Positions 6,189 through 13,552 are shown, counted from the first letter of the stretch. The stretch: 16,310 nt of DNA from SpSt-583 sp034434015 (GCA_034434015.1 DAOUAB010000277.1:1-16310), one strand, 5' to 3'. The notes: generated by a model from the sequence alone, not told the origin. Program-made: numbers and translations.

Positions 6189-9100
6189 ATGACCACTGCC
6201 AATCCACCTGTCGAAAACGCTGTCGCGCGCATCCTGACCGCCGATGGCCGGACTGTGGGCACCGGCTTCTTAGTCGACCGCACCCATCTGCTGACCTGCG
6301 CGCACGTCGTGGCCGCGGGCGGCTATCAGAGCGCCGGGACTTTCGCGCCGATCACCGTGGACTTCCCCGGCATGGTCACCGAGCGCGCTTTCGTGGCCCG
6401 CGTCGTCGGCTGGCGCGACCCGGACCAGGAGAACCTGGCCCTGCTCGAACTGGAGGCGATGCCGCCCGACATGAGCCAGCCGGTGCGCGTCGGCAGCAGC
6501 CAGGGCGTGGACGGCCGCGAGTTTCGCTCGTTCGGTTTTGCCGAGACCAGGCAGACCGGCCGGTGGGCAAACGGCCAGATCCTCGGGCGCACCCGCGTGG
6601 AGCGCATCCCGTTCCCGGTGCTCCAACTGCGCAGCGACGAGGTCGAGCGCGGCTTCAGCGGCGCGCCCGTCGTCGAGGCCCAGAGCGGGCTCACGGTCGG
6701 CATGATCGTCGGCCTGGTGGCCCGGCAGTCCACGGCCTACGCCGCGCCGATGGATGTGGCCGCCTCGATCTTCCCCGAGATCACGCTTCAGGACACATCC
6801 CGCGAACAGACCGTGGTCGCACCCGACCCGTCCAGCCTGGCCAAGGGCGGCCCCGCCGCGCGGACGCCGGCGAAGACCCCGGCCCGGCCCGCGCGCCCGG
6901 CCGAGCCGGTGACGGCCTCGCTGGGCAACCTCTTCACCGCCCTCCTGGCCGGCGTGCAGGCCGGCGCGGCCAACCTCACCCAGGCCTGGCGCGCCCTCAG
7001 CGAGCGGGCCGCGCGCCAGCCGCAGTTCCAGCCGGTCCTGCGCCAGGGCGTGCTGGACGCGGACGCGGTGGCCAGGGACCCGAAACTCCAGAGCGACCTG
7101 CAAGGCGTGCTGGGCCGCGACCCCGATCTGACGCGCCAGGTCGAGGCGGCCCTGGCGGCCGGCGGCGAGCAGGCGCCGGAGGGAGCGACTCCACCCGCCG
7201 CCGCCGCGCCGCCTCTCGATCCGGCCGCCCTGGGCGCGTACGGCCAGGCCAATGGACCGGCTCAACGCTTCGCCACGCTCCAGCCCGGCCTGCGCGTCGC
7301 CCTCCATCCGCGCACACCCGGCACCCTCACGGCCCTGGTGCGCCGCAAAACCGACCGGCAGCCGTTGCTGCTCGTGCCGGACCTCGGCGCGCGCTCGGCC
7401 ATGACCGAGTTGTTCCAGCCCGGCGCCGACCGGCCCCCGGCGGACAAGATCGGCGAGATCACGACCGAGGCCGCCGCCGGTTTCCGGCTGGCGCGCCTGG
7501 CCGGCCCGCGCCCGTTCACCAGCCTCCTGCCGCACGGCCGGCCGCCGGCCGGGGTGGCCGAGCCGCAGCCCGGGATGCGGGTGCTCAAGTTTGGAGGCGC
7601 CACGGGCTACACGCACACCCGCCTGCAGTACGACCGGCTCGTGATCCGCGGCCAGGACACGGCCGCCGTGCAGTTTTCCATCCCGGCGCCGGGTTTCGCC
7701 GAGGCCGGCGACGCTGGCGCCCTGCTGCTGGACGCGGCGACCGGGAACGCCGTCGGCGTGATCCTCAACGTCACGGCGCAGACGGCGACCTGCCTGGCGC
7801 TCCAGCCGCTCCTGAACGCCCTCGGCGTCGAGCTGATCACCGAGCCGGTGCGCTACGCGCGCGGCGCCCAGCCCACCGAAGTGCTGGAGGCCATGGCCGA
7901 CGACTTGCGCGGGACGGACCGCCTCGGCTTCCAGAGCTACGTCGACGCGTTCGTGCAGTTGATCCGCGACACGGCGCCGCCCATCGTGGTGGGCGTGTAC
8001 GGCGCCTGGGGCACGGGCAAATCGTTCCTGATGCGTCAGATCGCGCAGCGCCTGCGGCCGGACGTGGACCCGGCGGCGCGCGAGCCGGGCTGGCTGGGGC
8101 GCCTGGCCCAAACGATGCAGCGCGGCTTGCAGCGGGCCAGCTCGGACACGCTTGTCGTCTGGTATGAGGCCTGGGATTACACCGGCGCCGACCGGCTGTG
8201 GGCGGGCCTGGTGGAGCGCATCTTCTCCGCCATCGAGGCCGAAGGCCTGGGCTGGTCCGGCCAGGTCCTGATTAACCTGCGTCGCAACCTGGAGCGCGAG
8301 TGGCGGACACTGCGCCGCCGCCTGCTGCCCTACACGCTGATCGCGCTGGTGGTCGGCGGCCTGGCGCTCGGCTTCGCGCTCACCAACCAGGTGGACTGGG
8401 CCGCCGTGGTTGGCGGTTCCACGGCCCTGCTGGTGCTGGTCGGCTTCCTGCGCCAGGTGCTCGACGTCTTCCTCACGCCCGCCAGCCAGCGCATCGTGGA
8501 TCTGTTCGCCGCGCCCGATTATCAGTCCGACCTCGGCTTCATGCGCCGCATCCGCCGGGACCTGCAGGACTTCGCCGACACCCTGCCCCCGCGCATGAAG
8601 GTGGTGGTCTTCATCGACGACCTCGACCGCTGCGACCCGAAGAAGGCGGTGGAGGTGCTGGAAGCCATCAAGCTGCTGCTGGACTTCAGGCGCTTCATCG
8701 TCTTCCTGGCCCTGGACGCGCGCATCATCACCCAGGCCCTGGAGGAGCACTACGGCAAAGTGCTGGCCGAGGCCGAGATTACGGGCTACGAATACCTGGA
8801 CAAGATCGTGCAGATCCCGTTCACCATCCCGGAGCCCTCCACCCCGGACTTCCGCCGCTACCTGGGCTCGCTGGTGCGCCTGGACGAGAAAGATTTCCCG
8901 CCCCTGCCCGCCGAGCCCGCGCCGCCGCCCGAAGCCGAGTTTGTGGCCGGGCCGGCCGCGCCGGAGACGCCGGTCGCCGAACCGGCTCCCGCCATCCAGG
9001 CGCCGGCGGACGTCGCCGCACCGCCGCCCGAAGACCAGGCGCCGCCCCCCGCCCCGGCCGCCCGCGACGAGGTCTACGGCGTAGACACGGTCGCCTTCAC

Positions 9101-9635
9101 GCCCGCCGAGCAGGCCGCTTTTCTGGCCGGCCACGCCTATTACGACCGGAACCCGCGCCGCCTCAAGCGCCTGGTCAACGTGTATCGGCTGGTGCGGGCG
9201 CTGATCCTCGGCCGCCGCAAGCAGGCCGCCGACGCCGTGGAGCGCGAGGAACTCCAGCGCCTGCTCGACCGCCCGGATCACCTGATCGGCTGGCTGACGC
9301 TGTGCGAGCAGTGGCCGTACGCCTCGCACGTGCTGTTGGAGACCGTTGACCGGAGCCTGGCGGAGGCCCGCGCCGACGCCCGCCGGCTGCGCGCTTTGCG
9401 GGCCGCGACGCTGCCGGCCCTGTACGCCGAGGTGCGCGAGGCCATCGCCAACGGCGACCCCGAACTGCGCAAGCTGGACCTGCGCCACGACCGGCTGGCG
9501 GAGTTCCTGCAGACGCAGTTGGGGGCCATGACCGTGGCCGACGTGCGCCGCCTGCGCCCGTACGCCGTCAACTTCAACCCCGCCCTCACCGCCGAAGTGC
9601 GCCTGGCCCTGGCCCACGGCGGGCCGCGCCAATGA
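6189..9635 (+). CDS. Trypsin-like / pseudo-trypsin / KAP-family P-loop NTPase fusion protein with membrane insert
   Basis: A 1148-residue protein, recognised by domains but not by a known name. Residues 1-200: trypsin-like S1 domain with His (TCAHVV, H39) and Ser (GFSGAPVV, S157), but Asn (N82, ENLALLEL) where Asp is expected. Residues 240-325: helical region. Residues about 365-550: a second chymotrypsin-like domain (LFQPGADRPPADKIGEI, GGATGYT, then GDAGALL with Ala509 at the Ser position). Residues 575 on: KAP NTPase with Walker A GAWGTGKS (605-612), two membrane helices (about 712-733 and 738-757) between the Walker motifs as in KAP proteins, and Walker B VVFIDDLDRCDP (D810/D811). A Pro/Ala-rich insert (905-958) precedes YYDRNPRRLKRLVNVYRL, a KAP-like segment, and a helical tail. 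The family includes Kidins220 and the phage-exclusion protein PifA. A sensor, signalling or defence role is inference. The next gene encodes a protein kinase. Confidence 0.85.
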   Translation: MTTANPPVENAVARILTADGRTVGTGFLVDRTHLLTCAHVVAAGGYQSAGTFAPITVDFPGMVTERAFVARVVGWRDPDQENLALLELEAMPPDMSQPVRVGSSQGVDGREFRSFGFAETRQTGRWANGQILGRTRVERIPFPVLQLRSDEVERGFSGAPVVEAQSGLTVGMIVGLVARQSTAYAAPMDVAASIFPEITLQDTSREQTVVAPDPSSLAKGGPAARTPAKTPARPARPAEPVTASLGNLFTALLAGVQAGAANLTQAWRALSERAARQPQFQPVLRQGVLDADAVARDPKLQSDLQGVLGRDPDLTRQVEAALAAGGEQAPEGATPPAAAAPPLDPAALGAYGQANGPAQRFATLQPGLRVALHPRTPGTLTALVRRKTDRQPLLLVPDLGARSAMTELFQPGADRPPADKIGEITTEAAAGFRLARLAGPRPFTSLLPHGRPPAGVAEPQPGMRVLKFGGATGYTHTRLQYDRLVIRGQDTAAVQFSIPAPGFAEAGDAGALLLDAATGNAVGVILNVTAQTATCLALQPLLNALGVELITEPVRYARGAQPTEVLEAMADDLRGTDRLGFQSYVDAFVQLIRDTAPPIVVGVYGAWGTGKSFLMRQIAQRLRPDVDPAAREPGWLGRLAQTMQRGLQRASSDTLVVWYEAWDYTGADRLWAGLVERIFSAIEAEGLGWSGQVLINLRRNLEREWRTLRRRLLPYTLIALVVGGLALGFALTNQVDWAAVVGGSTALLVLVGFLRQVLDVFLTPASQRIVDLFAAPDYQSDLGFMRRIRRDLQDFADTLPPRMKVVVFIDDLDRCDPKKAVEVLEAIKLLLDFRRFIVFLALDARIITQALEEHYGKVLAEAEITGYEYLDKIVQIPFTIPEPSTPDFRRYLGSLVRLDEKDFPPLPAEPAPPPEAEFVAGPAAPETPVAEPAPAIQAPADVAAPPPEDQAPPPAPAARDEVYGVDTVAFTPAEQAAFLAGHAYYDRNPRRLKRLVNVYRLVRALILGRRKQAADAVEREELQRLLDRPDHLIGWLTLCEQWPYASHVLLETVDRSLAEARADARRLRALRAATLPALYAEVREAIANGDPELRKLDLRHDRLAEFLQTQLGAMTVADVRRLRPYAVNFNPALTAEVRLALAHGGPRQ

Positions 9636-9670
9636 GAAGCCCGTCCGAGCAACTTTCCCCTTTTCGACCC

Positions 9671-9694
9671 GCGCGCCGGAAAGCGCCGGCGCGC
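9671..9694 (+). other. Intergenic 9-bp perfect hairpin between the KAP gene and the kinase gene
   Basis: GCGCGCCGG (9671-9679) pairs with CCGGCGCGC (9686-9694) around a 6-base loop. It sits in the 74-base gap and ends 15 bases before the kinase ATG. No U-run follows, so it may be a partial terminator, an RNA-processing or stability element, or a translational modulator. Confidence 0.5.
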
Positions 9695-9709
9695 GACTGA
9701 GGCCGCCCG

Positions 9710-11581
9710 ATGATCCATCGCACTCTCGGCAAATACGTGCTGCGCGAGCGCCTCGGCCGGGGCGGCATGGCCGAGGTCTACCAGGCCTATCAGCCCGGCC
9801 TGGAGCGTTTCGTGGCCGTCAAGCTCCTGCATCCCCATCTGGCCGACGCCCCGGACTTCCTGGCCCGCTTCCAGCGCGAAGCCCAGGCCGTCGCCCGCCT
9901 GCGCCACCCGCACATCGTCCAGGTCTTCGATTTTGACCTGGCCGACGGTCAGCCGTACATGGTGATGGAGTACGTCGAGGGCCGCTCGCTCAAGACCGAC
10001 CTGGACGACCGCTTCACGCGCGGCGAGAAACTGCCGCCGGACCAGGTCGTCCGCTGGTTCGACGCCCTGCTGGATGCCGTCGAGTATGCCCACCGGCAGG
10101 GCATGGTCCACCGCGACCTCAAGCCCGCCAACGTCCTGATCGAAGCGGCCTCCGGCCGGGTGGTGCTGACCGACTTCGGCATCGCGCGCCTGGTGGACGC
10201 CGAGAAACTCACACAGACCGGCATCACGCTCGGCTCGCCCGCCTACATGAGCCCGGAGCAGGGCCAGGGCGAGGCCGCCGACTCGCGCTCGGACATCTAC
10301 GCCCTGGGCATCATGCTCTTCGAGTGCCTGGCCGGCCAGGTCCCGTTTGAAGGCGACACCAGCGTGTCGATCCTGCTCAAGCACGCCACGGCCCCCATCC
10401 CGTCCATCCGCGCCCTGCGCCCGGACGTCCCGCCCGCGCTGGAAGCCGTGATCAGGCGGGCGTTGGCCAAGAAACCCGCCGACCGTTTCCAGACCGCGGC
10501 CGACATGCGCGCCGCGCTGCTCGCCACGGTCGATACCCGGCCTCACCCGGCGGCGCCGGCGCCCTCTCGCCCCCCTGCTCCCCGGCCCTTCGCGCTCGCG
10601 CGCCCCCCCTGGCTCCTCCCGGCCGCCCTCGGCCTCGTGGCGCTGGTCGCGGCCCTCGCCCTCCTCGGGCCGCGCTGGCTCGCCCAGGCTCAATCCAGCC
10701 AGGCCATCCGGTCCGCCCAGGCGCATCTCGTGGCCGGCGAGGCGCAACTGGCGGCCGATGCCTTCACGGCCGCGCTCGACCTGGATCCGCAGGCCGTGGA
10801 CGCGCTGGCCGGGCGTGCGCGCGCCTATGAGGCGCTGGGCGACATCGACGCGGCCCTGGCCGATGTCGAGCAGATCATCGCCCTACAGCCCGACGACGGC
10901 CTGGCCTATGCCGAGCGCGCGCGCCTCACCGCCACCTACCTGGCGCTGGACGACCCGGCCGTCGTCCTGGCCGACCTCGACCGCGCCGTACAGCTCGCGC
11001 CGGACTCGGCCCGCACGCATTTCACGCGCGGCTGGGCCCTGCTCAACTTCCCGCTCGTGGGGGGCGCCCCGGACCCGGCCGCCGCCCTGCCTGATCTTGA
11101 GCAGGCCGTCGCCCTCGATCCGAAGGGGGCCGAGGCGCAGTTCACGCTGGCGCGGGCGCGGCTGAAAACCGGCGAGGCGCGCGCCGCCCTGGAGCCCGCC
11201 AACCGCGCCGTGGAGCTGGCGCCGGGCAACGCCGTGTATTGGACCCTGCGCGCCCACATCCAGGCGACCCTCTCCGATTTCAACGCCGCCGTGGACGACC
11301 TGAGCGGCGCGCTGAAGGTCGAGCCTGTCCCGACGGCGCAGGCCACGCTCCTGGCCGAGCGCGCCTACCTCCGCCTGCGCCTGGACGCCCGCCCGGAGGC
11401 CGAGGCCGATGTGCAACAGGCGCTGAGGCTTGACCCCGGCAATGCGTTGGCGCGCCTGGTCCAGCATCTGCTCGCTCCCGCGCGCCCGCCCCTGTCTGCG
11501 CCGGACCTGGCGCGCGCCCGCCGCCTGGCCCCCGCCGACGACCCGATCTGGCAGGCCGTGTTGGATGAAATCACCCACTGA
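9710..11581 (+). CDS. PknB-like Ser/Thr protein kinase with one membrane helix and a C-terminal TPR region
   Basis: A 623-residue membrane kinase. The N-terminal kinase domain (about 8-270) is complete: Gly-rich loop LGRGGMAEVY, Lys38 in VAVK, Glu57 of helix C, catalytic loop VHRDLKPANV (D136), metal-binding DFG (D155), a Thr-rich activation loop (T168-T173) and SPAYMSPEQ. A Pro/Ala-rich linker (275-300) precedes a membrane helix (about 300-320). Residues about 335-615 form TPR-like helical repeats with DPQAVDALAGRA, LAPDSARTHFTRG and LDPKGAEAQFTLARA patterns. With the kinase inside, the TPR part would lie outside the membrane, unlike the PASTA domains of classic PknB. GAGG at 9699-9702 is seven bases before the ATG. 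It lies 74 bases after the KAP gene on the same strand and may be co-transcribed. Its substrates are unknown; the KAP protein is a candidate by proximity only. Confidence 0.93.
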   Translation: MIHRTLGKYVLRERLGRGGMAEVYQAYQPGLERFVAVKLLHPHLADAPDFLARFQREAQAVARLRHPHIVQVFDFDLADGQPYMVMEYVEGRSLKTDLDDRFTRGEKLPPDQVVRWFDALLDAVEYAHRQGMVHRDLKPANVLIEAASGRVVLTDFGIARLVDAEKLTQTGITLGSPAYMSPEQGQGEAADSRSDIYALGIMLFECLAGQVPFEGDTSVSILLKHATAPIPSIRALRPDVPPALEAVIRRALAKKPADRFQTAADMRAALLATVDTRPHPAAPAPSRPPAPRPFALARPPWLLPAALGLVALVAALALLGPRWLAQAQSSQAIRSAQAHLVAGEAQLAADAFTAALDLDPQAVDALAGRARAYEALGDIDAALADVEQIIALQPDDGLAYAERARLTATYLALDDPAVVLADLDRAVQLAPDSARTHFTRGWALLNFPLVGGAPDPAAALPDLEQAVALDPKGAEAQFTLARARLKTGEARAALEPANRAVELAPGNAVYWTLRAHIQATLSDFNAAVDDLSGALKVEPVPTAQATLLAERAYLRLRLDARPEAEADVQQALRLDPGNALARLVQHLLAPARPPLSAPDLARARRLAPADDPIWQAVLDEITH

Positions 11582-11617
11582 AGCCCGGCCACGCCTCGGG
11601 CCGTCCTCGCCCGGCGG

Positions 11618-11643
11618 CGTACGGGCCGGTCTGAGACCGGCCC
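11618..11643 (+). repeat. Palindromic repeat, copy 1 (REP-like)
   Basis: Starts with CGTA, then a perfect 9-bp stem GGGCCGGTC/GACCGGCCC (11623-11631 with 11635-11643) around a TGA loop. It matches 21 of 25 bases with the element at 15603-15627, including one compensated base-pair change. It lies just upstream of the M20 peptidase promoter motif and may also end the kinase transcript, though no U-run follows. Confidence 0.6.
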
Positions 11644-11646
11644 CAA

Positions 11647-11655
11647 TGCTACAAT
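11647..11655 (+). promoter_or_regulatory. Extended -10 promoter for the M20 peptidase gene
   Basis: TGCTACAAT is a TGn-extended -10 box ending 28 bases before the ATG at 11684. The -35 position would fall inside the palindrome at 11623-11643. A good ribosome site, GGAG at 11675-11678, follows. Confidence 0.6.
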
Positions 11656-11683
11656 CAATCGGCATTCACTTCATGGAGATCCT

Positions 11684-13054
11684 ATGACCACCCCAACTCA
11701 GGCCCTGGCTTACGCCCGGGGAAATCACGACCGCTATCTCGCCGAATTCAAGGACTTCGTCCGCATTCCGAGCGTCTCCACCCTGTCCGAGCACAAGCCC
11801 GACATCCAGCGCTGCGCCGACTGGGTGGCGGGCCAGATGCGCGGCCTGGGCCTCAACGGCGTCGTCGTCATGCCGACCGCCGGCCACCCGGTGGTGTACG
11901 GCGAATGGCTCAACGCCCCCGGCAGACCGACCGTGCTCATCTACGGCCACTATGATGTCCAGCCCGTGGACCCGGTGAACGAGTGGCACAGCGGCCCGTT
12001 CGAGCCGACGATCCGCGGCGACGACCTGTTCGCGCGCGGCGCCTCGGACATGAAGGGCCAGGTCCACGCCTTCCTCAAGGCGCTGGAGGCCCTGCTCAAG
12101 CACAACGAGCTGGGCGTCAACGTCAAGGTGCTGGTGGAGGGCGAGGAGGAGATCGGGTCGCCCAGCCTGGGACCCTTCATTGACGCGCACAAGGAACTGC
12201 TCAAGTGCGACGTGGTGCTCAACGCCGACTCCGGCATCCTCAGCCCAACCCTGCCCTCGCTGATCTACGGCCTGCGCGGCCTGGCGTATTTTGAGCTGTG
12301 GGTCCACACCGCCTCCCAGGACCTGCACTCCGGCACGTTTGGGGGCACCCTCCACAACCCGGCCCAGGCGCTGTGCGAGCTGATCGCCGGCATGCACGAC
12401 GCCGACGGCCGGATCACCCTGCCCGGCTTCTACGACCGGGTGCGGGCGCTGAGCGCCGAGGAGCGGGCCGAGCTGGCGCGCCTGCCGCACAACGACGCCG
12501 ACTGGCTGAAGATGACCGGCGCGCCGGCGCTGTGGGGCGAGAAGGGCTACACCACCGTCGAGCGCTTCGGCGCGCGGCCGACGCTGGAGGTCAACGGCCT
12601 GTACTCCGGCTTCATCGGCGAGGGCTCCAAGACCGTGTTGCCGGCCAGGGCCATGGCCAAGATCAGCATGCGCCTGGTGCCGGACCAGGACCACACTGAG
12701 GTGGAGCAGCAGTTGCGCGCCTACCTGGCCGCCCACGCGCCCGCGACCGTGCGCTGGGAGCTGAAGGCGCTGGCCGGCGGCCCGGCGGCGCTGGTGGAGC
12801 GCGATTCGCCCGCCATGCGCGCGGCGGTGGCGGCGCTGGAGGCGACCTGGGGCGTGCGCCCGGTCTTCGAGCGCGCCGGCGGCAGTGTGCCGATCGTGGG
12901 CCTGCTGCAGAAGCAGTTGGGCGTGGACTCGATCCTGATGGGCTTCGGCATGCGGGACGACAACATCCACGGCCCGAACGAGAAACAACACCTGCCCAAC
13001 TATTTCAAGGGCATCGAGGCCTTTATCCGCTTCTTCGGGAATATGGCCGGATAA
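11684..13054 (+). CDS. M20-family metallopeptidase (dipeptidase / ArgE-DapE-CPG2 superfamily)
   Basis: A 456-residue cytosolic di-zinc hydrolase, close in pattern to PepV/CNDP-type dipeptidases. All metal and catalytic positions can be seen: H89 and D91 in YGHYDVQPVDP, the bridging D122 in GASDMKGQ, the catalytic/ligand Glu pair E155/E156 in EGEEEIGS, D182 in NADSG, and H429 in DDNIHGPNEKQHL near the end. The middle portion (about 200-320) with HSGTFGG is the dimerisation (lid) domain. The likely reaction is hydrolysis of dipeptides or other N-acylated amino acids; the exact substrate is not predictable. The start is supported by GGAG five bases upstream and the preceding TGCTACAAT motif. It is separated from its neighbours by palindromes and appears to be a single-gene unit. 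Confidence 0.93.
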   Translation: MTTPTQALAYARGNHDRYLAEFKDFVRIPSVSTLSEHKPDIQRCADWVAGQMRGLGLNGVVVMPTAGHPVVYGEWLNAPGRPTVLIYGHYDVQPVDPVNEWHSGPFEPTIRGDDLFARGASDMKGQVHAFLKALEALLKHNELGVNVKVLVEGEEEIGSPSLGPFIDAHKELLKCDVVLNADSGILSPTLPSLIYGLRGLAYFELWVHTASQDLHSGTFGGTLHNPAQALCELIAGMHDADGRITLPGFYDRVRALSAEERAELARLPHNDADWLKMTGAPALWGEKGYTTVERFGARPTLEVNGLYSGFIGEGSKTVLPARAMAKISMRLVPDQDHTEVEQQLRAYLAAHAPATVRWELKALAGGPAALVERDSPAMRAAVAALEATWGVRPVFERAGGSVPIVGLLQKQLGVDSILMGFGMRDDNIHGPNEKQHLPNYFKGIEAFIRFFGNMAG

Positions 13055-13094
13055 ATCCCGCCTTCACGCCGGTTTTGTTTCCTCGTCCGCCCAA

Positions 13095-13126
13095 CCGTCG
13101 GGGCGCGCGGCCGCGCGCCCCGACGG
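13095..13126. repeat. 32-bp perfect GC-rich palindrome
   Basis: Sixteen bases starting CCGTCGGGGC are followed directly by their exact reverse complement, with GCGGCCGC at the centre. It lies 40 bases after the M20 stop and 37 bases from the end of the minus-strand gene remnant. It can fold from either strand and may act as a bidirectional terminator, though no T-run flanks it. Confidence 0.7.
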
Positions 13127-13162
13127 CGTTGACCGTCCAACATCCCCCCTTCTCGCCCACTG

Positions 13163-13500
13163 TTACGCGGCCCCGGCCGGCGCGCCCGCCAGGATCGCCT
13201 CAAAGCGCGGGTCATCCCGCAGCCACTCGAAATCCGGCTCCTGCCGCGCCCAATCGCGGTCGAAATCCGGCCGGGCGGCGGCGTGGCGCAGGTGCTCGAA
13301 GGCGGCCTCGACGTTGCCGCAAACCTGCCCTCACCCCCTGCGCCCCTCTCCCGCCGGGAGAGGGGGAACCACAACCTCCTGCCGACCGCGTTCACCTGGG
13401 CGGCGTGCCGCAGGGTGTCCAGGCGTCCAGCCGCACGCAGAAACCGGCGCACATCTCGGACCGGGTCGCCGGTGTTCTTTAGGAGAGCAAAGCGATTCAT
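13163..13500 (-). pseudogene. Minus-strand gene remnant interrupted by a palindromic repeat
   Basis: Two protein-like pieces in different frames. The first runs from the ATG at 13500 to about 13370 (MNRFALLKNTGDPVRDVRRF and on, through LRAAGRLDTLRHAA). The second runs from about 13330 to the TAA at 13163-13165 and contains NVEAAFEHLRHAAARPDF, DRDWARQEPDFEWLRDDPRF and EAILAG, typical of the end of TPR-type proteins. Between them lies a repeat (13331-13366). It carries a TGA (13333-13331) in the frame of the second piece, and the first frame runs on into meaningless Arg/Pro-rich sequence. The simplest reading is one small gene broken by repeat insertion; two unrelated fragments remain possible. 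I do not recognise the family, and no ribosome site precedes the ATG. The rest of 13055-13587 holds only the palindrome and the pdhA promoter region. Confidence 0.45.
13331..13366. repeat. Interspersed palindromic repeat (CCCCTCTCCC/GGGAGAGGGG type)
   Basis: A 10-bp perfect stem, 13343-13352 with 13356-13365, has a GCC loop and is preceded by a C-rich TCACCCCCTG arm. On the minus strand it translates as PLSRRERGAGGEG, a peptide I recall as a translation signature of a small interspersed repeat in environmental bacterial genomes; this is from memory and not checked. It sits inside the minus-strand gene remnant. Confidence 0.6.
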
Positions 13501-13543
13501 GCCGATTCTTGATTATGCCTACCCGCATATTACGTCTTGTGGG

Positions 13544-13552
13544 TGGTATAAT
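13544..13552 (+). promoter_or_regulatory. Extended -10 promoter of the 2-oxoacid dehydrogenase operon
   Basis: TGGTATAAT is a perfect -10 box with TGn extension, 35 bases before the pdhA ATG. No good -35 box is seen. The predicted start point, near 13559, falls in a tandem CGCAAATT repeat. Confidence 0.7.

Noticed and set aside
6270..9632. A 1120-codon open frame on the minus strand opposite the KAP fusion gene.
   Set aside because: Its composition is the Arg/Gly/His/Gln-rich pattern of a frame opposite GC-rich codons, with no recognisable motif. The plus-strand frame shows clear Walker, trypsin-like and membrane motifs.
13055..13080. A CCGG...CCGG-TTTTGTTT arrangement after the M20 stop, as an intrinsic terminator.
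   Set aside because: The stem would be only four self-complementary base pairs with a very long loop.
13000..13500. A single 166-codon minus-strand frame read through the repeat and into the M20 gene.
   Set aside because: Only its first third looks like protein. The rest is Arg/Pro/Gly-rich, translates the repeat and palindrome, and overlaps the M20 C-terminus, which contains the conserved His region.
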